DNA of 64,000 nucleotides from Pachyseris speciosa (GCA_016490735.1 JAEMWC010000079.1:1578854-1642853), one strand, 5' to 3'; positions 32,301 to 43,199 are shown, counted from the stretch's first letter. Notes: generated by a model from the sequence alone, not told the origin. Numbers and translations: made by a program.

Positions 32301-33360
32301 AAAGACCCATGTTCTTGCGCGCATTTGTTATTGTTTTAACCGTCTCTAATGTTCATTCGTGCAATCTTATTGGTTTACCAGATTCTCCCACTGAGTCCCA
32401 GTGGGGGTGAATATCACAACAACTCATAACAACGAAATGAGCATTGATTCATTTGTAAATATTGATGTGATTTATTTGAATCTTTTCGTGCCTACGAAAG
32501 ACAAAACGCTGCGAATGTGTGGTTCATCCGACTTTCAGCGACTGAGGAAGCGAGGGAACTCGATCGTTTTGCTTGCATTTATGGCTTACTAAAAGCGACG
32601 CGGTAAAGGTTCCAAAAAGTAAATACGTCGCCTTGAAGATTCCTAGTCCATATATTTTTATTTAAATGCTCCATAAGGCTTACGTTGTCATTATAGAAAT
32701 TGCTGGGAAGAGAAATAAACAGCGTTCGACTCGGTGGATGCTCATTTATCGGATGCAAAACCACTCTCGTGTCCAGTCATTCACAGATAAATTAGAACTG
32801 CATGATCAAAATATTCGCGAAAGTCGGACATCAGTTCAAATCTGGCAAATCGCTACGACAGATACATGTTCGGAGGTATCAAATCATCCTTTTCTTTGCT
32901 TGAAAATACTAGCTAAGCAAATTCTGACACGGGCATCTTCCTTCGGGTAACCGGCTGCTGTCAAGTTGGAGATCAGAGGTCATTTAGCAGCGGCGACCAT
33001 GTATCAACAAAGTGACGGAACAAAAGTCACGTTTTACCAGAATAATTACAAAACCAATTCAAGGAGACAACAGTTTGACAATGGAAGACAATATTCCAAC
33101 AAGTCTGAAGAATTTTGTACAGGTTGACCCCAAACTAAACGGATTTTTAACAAAAGCCAACAACAAATAATTTCGCGTTACGCGAAGTTCAACATTAACA
33201 CGCCTACAAGGTATTTTCCTCACCGCTACGACGACTCTTCTTGAAAATATCGACGCAAATGAAGAAAAAGGATGTTAAGAGAACCACGACGACACAAAAA
33301 ATAGCGATACTCGGGAAATAAGCCGGATGAATGAGGATTATTTTCGCAAAATAGCGCACA
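32301..33360. other. Unassigned stretch
   Basis: No supported gene, RNA or repeat structure. The short frames at 32401-32592 and 32666-32950 have no recognisable domain. Confidence 0.3.
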
Positions 33361-33847
33361 CCACAGGCACCCCAAGCTCATGGTGAGTACCGTATTGCGC
33401 ATTATAAGCAAGATGGCTGCAAATTATAAGGATTTGTATGGGAATCCAGGTGATCGGTTCTAGTTGATAGATATACAAAAAATTTCTCAATAAAAAAGAC
33501 TTACCTTACATCCAAGGTGTGTTCCTTGCTATCTGTGTGGTTATTAGACCGATCTATCGCGATTTGAGCGATTTATGTGCTTTCTGTGTTTACACTCTTA
33601 CGAGAGAGGGCGAGTGAAGCTGAGTGAAAACACAGAAAGCACATGAATCGCTCAAATCGTGATAGATCGGTTAAATAACCACACAGATAGCAAGAAACAC
33701 ACCTTGGATGTAAGGTAAGTCTTGTTTATTGAGAATGTTTTCGTATATCTATCAACTAGAACCGATCACCGGGATTCCCATACAAATCCATATAATTTGC
33801 AGCCATCTTGATACGGTACTCACCATGAGCTTGGGGAGCCTGTGGCC
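33361..33847. repeat. Long inverted repeat just upstream of the MACPF gene
   Basis: Arms of about 220-230 bp (33361-33590 and 33618-33847) face each other across a loop of about 25-30 bp near 33600. They are about 90 percent identical by eye, with one 10-base difference near 33395. No terminal signature of a known transposon. Each arm contains CATGGTGAGTACC, a good splice-donor-like string, in opposite orientations. Confidence 0.75.
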
Positions 33848-33991
33848 GGTCTTTTAACAAATGGTTGTTTAATTCTACCACAATGTTAAAAAGCTTTGTT
33901 TTGAGTTACAGTAACACGAAACAACCAATACCAACCAAGGAGTCTAGGGAGGTGTTAACAAAAAACGTTTTACAATTTATATTTGTATTCT

Positions 33992-34001
33992 TTGGAAACA
34001 G
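33992..34001 (+). promoter_or_regulatory. Splice acceptor before the MACPF coding exon
   Basis: A T-rich stretch (TTTATATTTGTATTC) followed by TTTGGAAACAG, ending at 34001, 13 bases before the chosen ATG. It fits a spliced 5' untranslated leader. Confidence 0.5.
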
Positions 34002-34014
34002 GATATCGAGGGCC

Positions 34015-35481
34015 ATGATTGTGTTACTGGTACTGCTCATTTGTCCAAAAGCTATCCACGGCGCAACCAAGATAGACGCCAAGTTTGAGCGAGGCCCATC
34101 TGCAGATGGCAAGGACGAACTTGGAAGAGCTGTCAACCTTCGCCGCATTAACTTGTTTGGTGACTTTCGGCAAGCTGAGGCAAGCATCTTCCAAAGTGTG
34201 CCTTCACAGTGTTTTAAAACCCAAAAATTATATAACTCTGGCAGTTACTATGATTACTACGCAAGCACCAAAGAATTTTACAAGAAACTGGCGGTCTCGG
34301 CAGGCTTGGACGTCTCCTTGGAGTCCTCGTACACTCTGGGTGCTTCTCTCACAAGTGTCATATCAAGTGAGCAGTCGATGTCATCAAAAGTAAGTGGAAT
34401 TTCATTGAACGTCAAAGCCTTGACAGAAAAGATTTTGATGGACAAGGACTGTCTGAATGATGATTCTATCACCACCTTGACCAAGCACTTTCTCCGAGAC
34501 TTGGAAGGATTGCCCTTAAGAATTGAGAGGCCCTGGTTGTCGAATTCGTGGAAAGCGTACGGTGACCTCTTGCACACATATGGCTCCAGTATAATAACGT
34601 CTGTCACACGTGGGTCAAGTATCAAACAAACGACATTTGCTGAAAGTTCTGAAGCGTACAGCCAGAGAGACTTCCAGGTAAAAAGCTGCGTGTCACTATC
34701 GGGTCCCACGGAAGTTGGCAAGATAGGTGTCAAGGCGTGTGCAAATGTCAGCAAAAGCGAAATATCCAAGACAACTAACATGAACACAGTAGACAAACTT
34801 ATCATCAGAGGAGGAACCAGGGAAACCCGCAATGCCTTGTCCCAAAAGAGGACGGAAGAATTGATAGAAAAGCTCCTGAATGAGGCCAATGCGTCGCCCG
34901 CTTCTGTTGAACACACGTTCAGGTCCATATGGCACATTTTGCAAGCTCGTTTTGCATTCGGAACAAACAACTACGTTAGAGCTGTAAACATGCAGTACTA
35001 CTATCTGGGCTTCTTGAATTATGGCTGCGCTAACGAAGAAAGTGGAGGACTTCAGTTGCAGAAATTCGACTATACCAAGGGTTCCACCAAACAGTCCCCT
35101 GACTTCGAATGCACTCTGGCTTCAGAAGGTTGCCACAGCCCTAATGATTGTCACTACAGGCCAATATGGTGCGCCTGCCGGGGAAAATCTTGCGTTGGCT
35201 ACAAATCAATAAAAGACGACACAGGGAGCTCTAAAGAACACGCATTCGCGAACACTGATTCAGACTGGGGATGGCATGGCTGCGGCTGGCAACTGGCTGG
35301 GTCAAAATGTAACTGCTACAACAAAAATTGGAACGCACGGAAAACTGTATGGAAGATCCGCAGCAGGGATGCACCTCAGAAGAACGCAAGCCATGGTGCT
35401 TATCAAGATGATGACAATTCGGGTCAAGATGAAGACTCGGCAGACGCTGAAACATTTTCAGGTCGGGAAACAGAGGAGTAG
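34015..35481 (+). CDS. Secreted MACPF-domain pore-forming-type protein
   Basis: 488 residues from the ATG at 34015. I chose this start because a hydrophobic signal peptide begins there (cleavage likely near residue 16) and because a splice acceptor (TTGGAAACAG) ends at 34001; the frame is open back to 33865 but that part looks intronic. The MACPF signature is at about residues 182-201 (tyrosine, then YGSS, then TSVTRGSS). A cysteine-rich domain of about 80 residues follows (365-447, eleven cysteines), then a short acidic tail. Family knowledge: MACPF proteins form membrane pores in immunity, development or venom. MACPF plus a C-terminal Cys-rich domain resembles the 67-kDa perivitellin-2 subunit group; that match is from memory and tentative. 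A first non-coding exon upstream is likely. A broken relative lies at 37383. Confidence 0.82.
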   Translation: MIVLLVLLICPKAIHGATKIDAKFERGPSADGKDELGRAVNLRRINLFGDFRQAEASIFQSVPSQCFKTQKLYNSGSYYDYYASTKEFYKKLAVSAGLDVSLESSYTLGASLTSVISSEQSMSSKVSGISLNVKALTEKILMDKDCLNDDSITTLTKHFLRDLEGLPLRIERPWLSNSWKAYGDLLHTYGSSIITSVTRGSSIKQTTFAESSEAYSQRDFQVKSCVSLSGPTEVGKIGVKACANVSKSEISKTTNMNTVDKLIIRGGTRETRNALSQKRTEELIEKLLNEANASPASVEHTFRSIWHILQARFAFGTNNYVRAVNMQYYYLGFLNYGCANEESGGLQLQKFDYTKGSTKQSPDFECTLASEGCHSPNDCHYRPIWCACRGKSCVGYKSIKDDTGSSKEHAFANTDSDWGWHGCGWQLAGSKCNCYNKNWNARKTVWKIRSRDAPQKNASHGAYQDDDNSGQDEDSADAETFSGRETEE

Positions 35482-35657
35482 AGACTGGGTAGATTCACAA
35501 GAGCAGTACTTAACTATTGGTAGTTGACAAGTTACATCCTCATTTGAGTTCAAGAGTAAACCACTGTCGATGTATAAGCGAGTGTAACTGTTTATCTTTA
35601 AACACGTGATATCGATGATCACTATATCTTTATTCCTGTGAATATCGGAAACAACAA

Positions 35658-35663
35658 AATAAA
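35658..35663 (+). terminator. Candidate polyadenylation signal of the MACPF gene
   Basis: AATAAA, 177 bases after the stop codon, is the first canonical signal downstream. A TG-rich stretch (GCTTGTCACATGTGGTG) follows about 25 bases later. Confidence 0.45.
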
Positions 35664-35699
35664 AATGAGCTGATGAAGTTGCCTTGCTTGTCACATGTG

Positions 35700-36374
35700 G
35701 TGATAATCGCGTGTAAAGAAATCAAATTAACGCAATTAAAGAGGAACAAACTGTGCTAAATTTATATCGTTCTATTTGATCATTACTCAGTCATGATCAA
35801 AACCATTTAACATCAGATGGTACAAAAATATCCTTTGGGTAATTACTACAACTTTTTCCTTACACGTATATCCAATGGCAGGGTTTAAGGGTGGCCAGAG
35901 TTCATTTCAAAGAATAAAATATGTCGGCACCTATCCATTAGAGTATCTTCTGGAGCAAAAAATTATTTATGACCAATGTCTTACTTTTTCACAGCCTAAT
36001 TACCTCTCTTCAAACTTGAAAGAAACGTGTCGCTTTAAAATACTCTATACCATATTGATTATAGTTTGGGAAATTCCTTGAAGATTGAGTGACTTGTAGG
36101 GGCTAAAAAATATTATTTTGTTTCACAGACTTGCCATTTTGGAGACCATTATTTCACAAATACTTATAAATCATAATTCTGACGGCAAAGACTGAGGTTG
36201 TTTCACCGTGCGAGAGAGAATGGCTCGGATACAAATTTGCCGAGTTGTTTACACCTCAGAGTGCCTTTCGTCTCGTTCGTGATCGGCAACTTGTTAGTTT
36301 AAGAATCTTGGCTTTCAAGAGAATAGCAGGTTGATAACCTCCTAAGCATCTACGACGGATAATCCAGTAATACA
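35700..36374. other. Unassigned stretch
   Basis: Downstream flank of the MACPF gene. No gene or clear repeat. Confidence 0.3.
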
Positions 36375-37382
36375 TAGAAGAGGTGGGATCTCGTAGCTGT
36401 CCCATGTTCCATTTCAAAATAACACGTTGGAGCATGGTTTGGTTGAACCCCGATGTTAAGGCTTATTTCTGCCCTCCACCGATACAAAGTCAAACCGAAC
36501 AAGTACATCCTCGTTAATCCTATTCAGGGCCTTGTTTAGACTGCTTTGTTTTATATGAGGTATGTCCAAAGGTTTCCCGTTCAAAAATTGAAGTCGGTTT
36601 GTGATTGTGTTCTCGCCAAATAAAGAACATATCACCAGCTTTCACGGGAAAAATAACCAATTAGAACTTGGGAAAGTGATGGCCGGAATACATTTCTTAA
36701 TACCAACCAAACTCCGATGTTTTTTAGTGCTCGCCTATGTACCACCACAATGAAAACATAACAGACCCTCTCAAACTTTTCCTTCCTTCCCTTTTCCTTT
36801 CTTTACCTTGGACTTCATTTACTGTGTCCTCGTTGTCTTTGTTTTTATTTGGGATACAACCCCTGCTGGGTTAATGTCTTGAGGGAGCTATTAATAAAAA
36901 GTCACCGAGGTTGGGCTGAGTTAAATTGCAGCGTACTTACCGTGTGACACCACAACCAGCATTGATTTCAATGTATCACTAATCGGCCTGAACTGACATA
37001 AAAAACGTTTCTAGTTAATCAAATATTACTTTACTCAGAAGTACAAATTATCAAACCGGTCATTTTTTTTCTCAAGTGATTAACTTCAGTAGAACACTGT
37101 ACAAGGACAATAATTATTGTTTAATTTTTTTTAACTCAGCTCTGGTTCCAACGAAAGGAATCTTTCATTAGTCGTTGTTTCAAAACAAACTAATGGAGCT
37201 TCATTTTAACTACTTGCAAAACTCGTTTGCTCACCTGCAAGTTTAAGAGTTTTCTCTCCGTTTGTGGCCTCTTTTAGCTGAAAATTAAAAAGGTATACAA
37301 ATACAGTGCGAGAAGAAAATGTACAAGAGAAACGACAATACTTGGATTTCAACCCTACTCAGAATAGCGCTAGCTCTTCCGC
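36375..37382 (+). repeat. Duplicated segment, copy B
   Basis: Begins AGAAGAGGTGGGATCTCGTA and follows 16425-17160 in order. From about 37200 it matches the tandem-unit stretch seen at 24480, 26530 and 27820 (GTTTAAGAGTTTTCTCTCCG region). It leads directly into the MACPF fragment, tying the 15-32 kb units to a duplicated MACPF locus. Confidence 0.6.
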
Positions 37383-37562
37383 TCATACTACGCAAGCATC
37401 AAACATTTCTCGAAACTGGCGATCTCAGCAGGTTTGGACGTCACTTTGGAGTCCTCATACGGTCTGTTAGCTATTGTTATTAATGTCGTTTCAGGAAAGC
37501 CTTAAACGTCATGGCGTTGACAGAAAAGATATCGTTGGATAGGGGGCGTCTGGATGACTGAC
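37383..37562 (+). pseudogene. MACPF gene fragment
   Basis: Matches part of the MACPF coding exon (about 34252-34460): a TACTACGCAAGCA start, GGTTTGGACGTCA, GGAGTCCTC, then ACAGAAAAGAT. Relative to the gene, about 35 bases are missing in the middle, the frame is broken, and stops appear. Nothing of the signature or cysteine-rich part is present. A relic of a second MACPF gene copy. Confidence 0.75.
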
Positions 37563-38870
37563 CCCGAGTGGCTGGGTTAGTCTGAAGTTGCTGTGAAGCC
37601 AGCCGGCAAAACAAAGGTTCTTGTGCTTCAATGGGAATTCTCGGTTAGGATGAATAGAAAGGGCACAGTATTTTTTTTATTTATTTATATTTGTTCATTT
37701 ACCGTCCAATATTTCTATGAATTAATGATCCATCTCAAGTCAATCGATCGAGGCATACAAACTTATTAATAGAAAAAATGGAAAGTCAAACATTGCTTAT
37801 CAAGTCTCCATTTGATAAGTTTTGTATTGTGGTGTGTAGGACAAGATATTCTCAAACAATGAATTGGCAACCACACCTTGCTGGCGTGCAACCAAGCTAA
37901 GCCTTTGAATTTGCGCTCCCTTGAAAGATAAACCTTTGAAAGCAAAAGAAAGGAATGAATAATGGTAGAAAAGGTGGACGGAGAAGGGATATATTCCCGC
38001 TTCTTCATCAATCCATAAACTGAAATTAGCAAAAAAAACCTTATTTCTTGAGGACATCATAAGAGTCGGGATTTATTTCACTACGTGAGAAGAAAACACA
38101 TACAAATCATGTAACAACAAAACACGAAAATGAGTTGATTTTTCGTTCTGGAATATTTACTGAGAGGGTAAAATATTTCAAATCCTAACATTTGTTTGGC
38201 TCCTGGAGCAGAAACAATTTTTTCGATTTCGCTTGTTCATGCTTAGTTTTCGCCCCATGACAGGGAACCCTTCGGCCAGTAATCATTTCAACATTCAATA
38301 TCACAGAGTGATAGTGGCCATAGCGGCTTAGCTTGTGGTCAGTGTATTTCATAGTAAATGTATGGGATTAAACGTATTTTTCATACTATAGCGACGTATC
38401 GCTAAATATATGTTCGGACCAGTGCTAAATGAAAGTTAAACAGCCTTACCTGTGGTGTTTTGTTGTCTTTTTTCCTCAGAAGTGATATTTTAAGCGATTT
38501 TGATGGGTTTTGAGTTCGCCGTGGACTGTGCCTCGTAAAGAAACGACAAGGGTGGAATTTGAACTTAATTTGTGCTTTTAACTCCGTCGCTTCTCTTACG
38601 CCCGCAGGGATTTGAATTTAAGGCAAAATTTCAGGATACTCTCAAGTCTCTTGTAACACGGCTTCATTTCCTATTCTTCGGAATCTAGTTGTAACACACT
38701 TACAAAAATAAAGGTGGCTAATTCCGTTTGGCAAATCACCAGCCATTTCCTTTCATGACAAGGGGGTAACCCTCTGTACGGATGAGGTATAATTAGTTTA
38801 GGGAGGGGAAATGCTGTATCGGGGTTAGGGTATAGCTAATTTTACCCTAATTTTACCCTAATGAAACGAG
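37563..38870. other. Unassigned stretch
   Basis: No gene supported. The overlapping short frames at 37766-38060 (minus strand) have no recognisable domain. Confidence 0.3.
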
Positions 38871-38902
38871 CGGGAAACGAGCCCCAGACCTGCATGTCAC
38901 AT

Positions 38903-39212
38903 ATTTAGCTTTTTAACTCTTAATTTTATTGTGTTTGTGGAATACCTGTAAATTAGCTGGCGTGCTTTCACAGACCCCTACTTCGGTCCCGTCTGTGAAA
39001 GCACGCCATTACTGTAGCTAAGTGTATTTTCACAATAAACTGTATTGTATTGTATTGTATTGTATTGTATTGTATTGTATTGTATTGTATTGTATTGTAT
39101 TGTATTGTATTGTATTGTATTGTGTTGTGTTGTGTTGTGTTGTGTTGTGTTGTATTGTATTGTATTGTATTGTGTTGTATTGTATTGTATTGTATTGTAT
39201 TGTATTGTATTG
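38903..39212 (+). mobile_element. Retroposon 3' end with hairpin and (TATTG)n tail
   Basis: Absent from repeat B copy 1. It holds a perfect 17-bp hairpin (38959-38975 with 38991-39007, loop CCCTACTTCGGTCCC), then AATAAACTG, then about 170 bases of a TATTG repeat. A hairpin followed by an A-signal and a microsatellite tail is a common 3' end for LINEs and their SINEs. Flanking ACAT at both sides may be a short target duplication. Confidence 0.65.
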
Positions 39213-39213
39213 T
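39043..39213. repeat. (TGTAT)n pentanucleotide microsatellite
   Basis: About 34 five-base units, with a TGTGT variant cluster in the middle. All long frames across it are artefacts (CIVLY or NTIQY repeats). Confidence 0.95.
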
Positions 39214-39462
39214 ACATGTGTGTCAGTGGTGAGTAGCGAAATCAAAGATCTAGTGACACTTGTGCTTAGCTTGCTGATTTAAAAACTGACAGTCTGGTGG
39301 GTTCTTCGCCATGTCCCTTTACTCATCTTTCCTCAAGATCCACTGTTTCAAGGGTTTATCAAGCATCTGTAAGCCAATCGATATCTGATCGAGCCAGATC
39401 AGTTTGATAGAATCCTATTAAAATTTCATGCTAGCATGGTACGCTAATAACACGTATGACTC

Positions 39463-39782
39463 TAGCCTCCTTCGCAGACGTCTTTGGGCTCGTCACGCGT
39501 TCCTTGCCCAAGAACGTCTGCTGAACTGAACTGCCACTTCCGTTCGCCGGCGGTTAACCTTTGTTTTGAAGAAGCCAATAACGAGCTGCGTAAGAATGGA
39601 AATCGACACCCGATTCACGTGCATCGTCTGTGAAACTGATCCCGGGGTCGAAGTCCTACTTTTAAAAAATTGGAAAACGAACTATGATTGGCTAATCGCC
39701 GAGAACGGAAGTGGTAGTTCAGTTCAGACGTTCGTGGGCAAGGAACGCGTGACGAGCCCAAAGACGTCTGCGAAGGAGGCTA
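39463..39782. mobile_element. MITE with about 85-bp inverted ends and 9-bp target duplication
   Basis: Starts TAGCCTCCTTCGCAGACGTC; the right end is its inverted complement. The arms agree over about 85 bases with few changes. GTATGACTC flanks it on both sides (39454-39462 and 39783-39791), and the uninterrupted paralogue at about 6872 has a single GCATGACTC. A 9-bp duplication with long inverted ends fits a Mutator-like (MULE) non-autonomous element. Confidence 0.8.
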
Positions 39783-39878
39783 GTATGACTCATTAGCAGC
39801 CCTGGATGATCACAGAGTTTTCTCCCGAGAATACGAATAAATACGGGCCCAGGCTTTTATGGACGATAGTGTACGTTA

Positions 39879-40648
39879 CTAGGTATACCTATCGATAGAG
39901 AGCCAACGAGACTGAAACACTCAAATCATCTACATATATCCATTCACTGTGATTATTTACAGCTACCGTGAAATGATGACCGACACGACGTACCATGCCT
40001 TTGCAGTACCGGTTAAAAGTAAGTTGATCCTCGTTCCTCGATTCCTGCGAGTTTCGAGCATCGAGGATCGAGGCTCAGCTACCGAGAATCGAGTCGAGGA
40101 TCGCGTCTCGCAAGATCAGAGATAATGAGCTTGTCGCTTGACTGATCACTCGATAGACCTTTCGAGCAAATCGGGATCACATCTTGAAAAGCAACTTGGA
40201 GCAATTACAAAATACTCGTCCACATCGTTTACATATTCCTTCAGCTACTCGAAGGAAGGCAAACGATGCAAGAGTAGTCTTTCAGTACACGATGTTTCTA
40301 AAAATGCAAACCTCTTACAACTGACAGATGGGCCGCGATTCGCAGAAATCAACGCTTGAGAAAGAACATTGGCCAAGGACTGACGACACCACTACAATAT
40401 CTCGCAATAAGTAACAAATGTTCGATGAAGAAAACTTGGCCAACCTCTAAAGTTTATCTGAGTGTTGCATGTTTTTGTCGGACACGCATAATTTCAACAT
40501 GAAATTCGATACGCGCAGGTGTCAATACATGTGGCCGGTACCGATTAATGTTCACTCTTAATGGTGCTCGTTCGTAACTTTATTTCGTTGAAACAGGGTT
40601 TTCTTCGACCGTTCTTAGGAATAAATCTTTCTCCTCCAAACTAGAGAC
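39879..40648. other. Unassigned stretch
   Basis: No gene supported. Around 40030-40110 there is a cluster of ATCGAGGATCGAGG-type short repeats. Confidence 0.3.
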
Positions 40649-40696
40649 ACAAATGTACGGAAGCTTTGAAGGGACATCTATAAAATTCTTGTGAGT

Positions 40697-41460
40697 TCGA
40701 GTTGTTAAGTACGAGTTCGAGTTGTTAAATACGAGTTCGAGTTGTTAAGTACGAGTTCGAGTTGTTATAAGTACGAGTTCGAGTTGTTAAGTACGAGTTC
40801 GAGTTGCTAAGTACGAGTTCGAGTTGTTAAGTACGAGTTCGAGTTGTTAAATACGAGTTCGAGTTGTTAAGTACGAGTTCGAGTTGCTAAGTACGAGTTC
40901 GAGTTGCTAAGTACGAGTTCGAGTTGTTAAATACGAGTTCGAGTTGTTAAGTACGAGTTCGAGTTGTTATAAGTACGAGTTCGAGTTGTTATAAGTACGA
41001 GTTCGAGTTGTTATAAGTACGAGTTCGAGTTGTTAAGTACGAGTTCAAGTTGTTAAGTACGAGTTCGAGTTGCTAAGTACGAGTTCGAGTTGTTAAATAC
41101 GAGTTCGAGTTGTTATAAGTACGAGTTCGAGTTGTTAAGTACGAGTTCGAGTTGCTAAGTACGAGTTCGAGTTGTTAAATACGAGTTCGAGTTGTTATAA
41201 GTACGAGTTCGAGTTGTTAAGTACGAGTTCGAGTTGCTAAGTACGAGTTCGAGTTGTTAAATACGAGTTCGAGTTGTTATAAGTACGAGTTCGAGTTGTT
41301 AAGTACGAGTTCGAGTTGCTAAGTACGAGTTCGAGTTGTTAAATACGAGTTCGAGTTGTTATAAGTACGAGTTCGAGTTGTTAAGTACGAGTTCGAGTTG
41401 CTAAGTACGAGTTCGAGTTGTTGAGTACGAGTTCGAGTTGCTGAGTTCGAGTTCGAGTTG
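40697..41460 (+). repeat. Minisatellite, left arm (20-22-bp unit)
   Basis: Units of GTACGAGTTCGAGTTGTTAA with variants TTAAAT, CTAAG and TTATAAG in the linker. From about 41090 to 41400 a four-unit higher-order block (about 82 bp) is repeated about four times. Confidence 0.9.
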
Positions 41461-42607
41461 GATCAGCGGTATCAAAGCGAAAGTATCGCGGGAGCAAAAT
41501 CTGTCTCCAAAATGGCGGAAACGGAGATCAACAACGGTAGAGAAGAGGCAATTTTTAAGAGCCCTTTACTCCTCAAGACGGAATCTTACGTTGAAATACA
41601 TTGTAAACTATTGCAATATACTCTTTAATCACCTCATGGTCGATATCTTTAGGTGGAAAAGGTTGCAGCGTTTCTTAATAGTATCGGAGTAAAAAAGAAT
41701 GTTTTGCAGACGTTTCAACGTGAGAAGGAGTGGGTAATAAATACATCTTTTTTCATTGATAGACGGTGGAATGTTTTAGTTTTCCATGTAGTCTCCGACT
41801 GGTTAAAGGTTTACTGATAAACAGCAGTAAAAATATTAAAATTGAAGCTCTCCGACGTCTCATTATCAAGGCAAAGTGACTGTTTATAAAACAATACACA
41901 GCTGTCCGACGTTTCATGTCCGAAGTTTCATGTTTCATGTACTGATCGCAGAACTTAAAATTACTGCTATCCGACGTTTCGATGATGCTATCATTCACTC
42001 TTTCTTTTTAATTTCATGTAAATGGCACAGTACAATAAACGTTTCTCTTCTTTTGTGATTATAATAACTTAAGGTGCATGGAGTCAGATTGCACGTTCAA
42101 CGTTGGTTTAAGATCTTCGCCGGATGATTTATATCATCTCGTGAGTTAAAGCATGACAAACGTCTATTCCGTGTATTGTTTTATAAACAGTCACTTTGCC
42201 TTGATAATGAGACATCGGAGAGCTTCAATTTTAATATTTTTACTGCTGTTTATCAGTAAACCTTTAACCAGTCGGAGACTACATGGAAAACTAAAACATT
42301 CCACCGTCTATCAATGAAAAAAGATGTATTTATTACCCACTCCTTCTCACGTTGAAACGTCTGCAAAACATTCTTTTTTACTCCGATACTATTAAGAAAC
42401 GCTGCAACCTTTTCCACCTAAAGATATCGGCCATGAGGTGATTAAAGAGTATATTGCAATAGTTTACAATGTATTTCAACGTAAGATTACGTCTTGAGGA
42501 ATAAAGGGCTCTTAAAAATTACCTCTTCTCTACCGTTGTTGATCTCCGTTTCCGCCATTTTGGAGACAGATTTTGCTCCCGCGATACTTTCGCTTTGATA
42601 CCGCTGA

Positions 42608-43156
42608 TCCAACTCGAACTCGAACTCAGCAACTCGAACTCGTACTTAGCAACTCGAACTCGTACTTAACAACTCGAACTCGTATTTAACAACTCGAACT
42701 CAGCAACTCGAACTCGTACTCAACAACTCGAACTCGTACTTAGCAACTCGAACTCGTACTTAGCAACTCGAACTCGTACTTAACAACTCGAACTCGTATT
42801 TAACAACTCGAACTCAGCAACTCGAACTCGTACTCAACAACTCGAACTCGTACTTAGCAACTCGAACTCGTACTTAACAACTCGAACTCGTACTTATAAC
42901 AACTCGAACTCGTATTTAACAACTCGAACTCGTACTTAGCAACTCGAACTCGTACTTAACAACTTGAACTCGTACTTAACAACTCGAACTCGTACTTATA
43001 ACAACTCGAACTCGTATTTAACAACTCGAACTCGTACTTAGCAACTCGAACTCGTACTTAACAACTCGAACTCGTACTTATAACAACTCGAACTCGTATT
43101 TAACAACTCGAACTCGTACTTAGCAACTCGAACTCGTACTTAACAACTCGAACTCA
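42608..43156 (-). repeat. Minisatellite, right arm
   Basis: Reverse complement of the left-arm repeat, with the same unit variants and the same four-unit order in its outer half, but about ten fewer units. Confidence 0.9.
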
Positions 43157-43199
43157 CAAGAATTTTATAGATGTCCCTTCAAAGCTTCCGTACAAATGT

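Larger units (their letters stand above)
38871..39878 (+). repeat. Dispersed repeat B, copy 2, with two insertions
   Basis: Colinear with 6645-6970 apart from a retroposon tail (38903-39212) and a MITE (39463-39782). A short additional insert, or a deletion in copy 1, lies near 39286-39340. Confidence 0.75.
40657..43191. mobile_element. Foldback-type element with minisatellite arms, 2.5 kb
   Basis: Two long inverted arms (40657-41898, 42170-43191) enclose a unique spacer of about 270 bp. Each arm has three parts: a short end (ACGGAAGCTTTGAAGGGACA), a block of about 20-bp tandem repeats, then about 430 bp of nearly identical unique sequence. ACAAATGT stands directly outside both ends (40649-40656, 43192-43199), an 8-bp target duplication. 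The arms differ mainly in repeat number (about 37 units against about 27). No coding sequence. This is the architecture of foldback (FB/Galileo-like) transposons; the superfamily is not known. Confidence 0.85.

Noticed and set aside
33865..34014. 50-residue N-terminal extension of the MACPF protein
   Set aside because: A splice acceptor precedes 34002 and a signal peptide starts at 34015; the upstream frame is probably open by chance.
34278..34970. 230-codon minus-strand frame
   Set aside because: Antisense shadow of the MACPF coding exon.
38978..39282. Several frames of 60-86 codons on both strands
   Set aside because: They are translations of the TGTAT microsatellite and its linkers.
39566..39796. 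76-codon plus-strand frame
   Set aside because: It lies almost wholly within the MITE at 39463-39782.
40690..41460. Regular 20-bp repeats resembling a CRISPR array
   Set aside because: There are no unique spacers; it is a head-to-tail minisatellite inside a foldback element in a eukaryotic genome.
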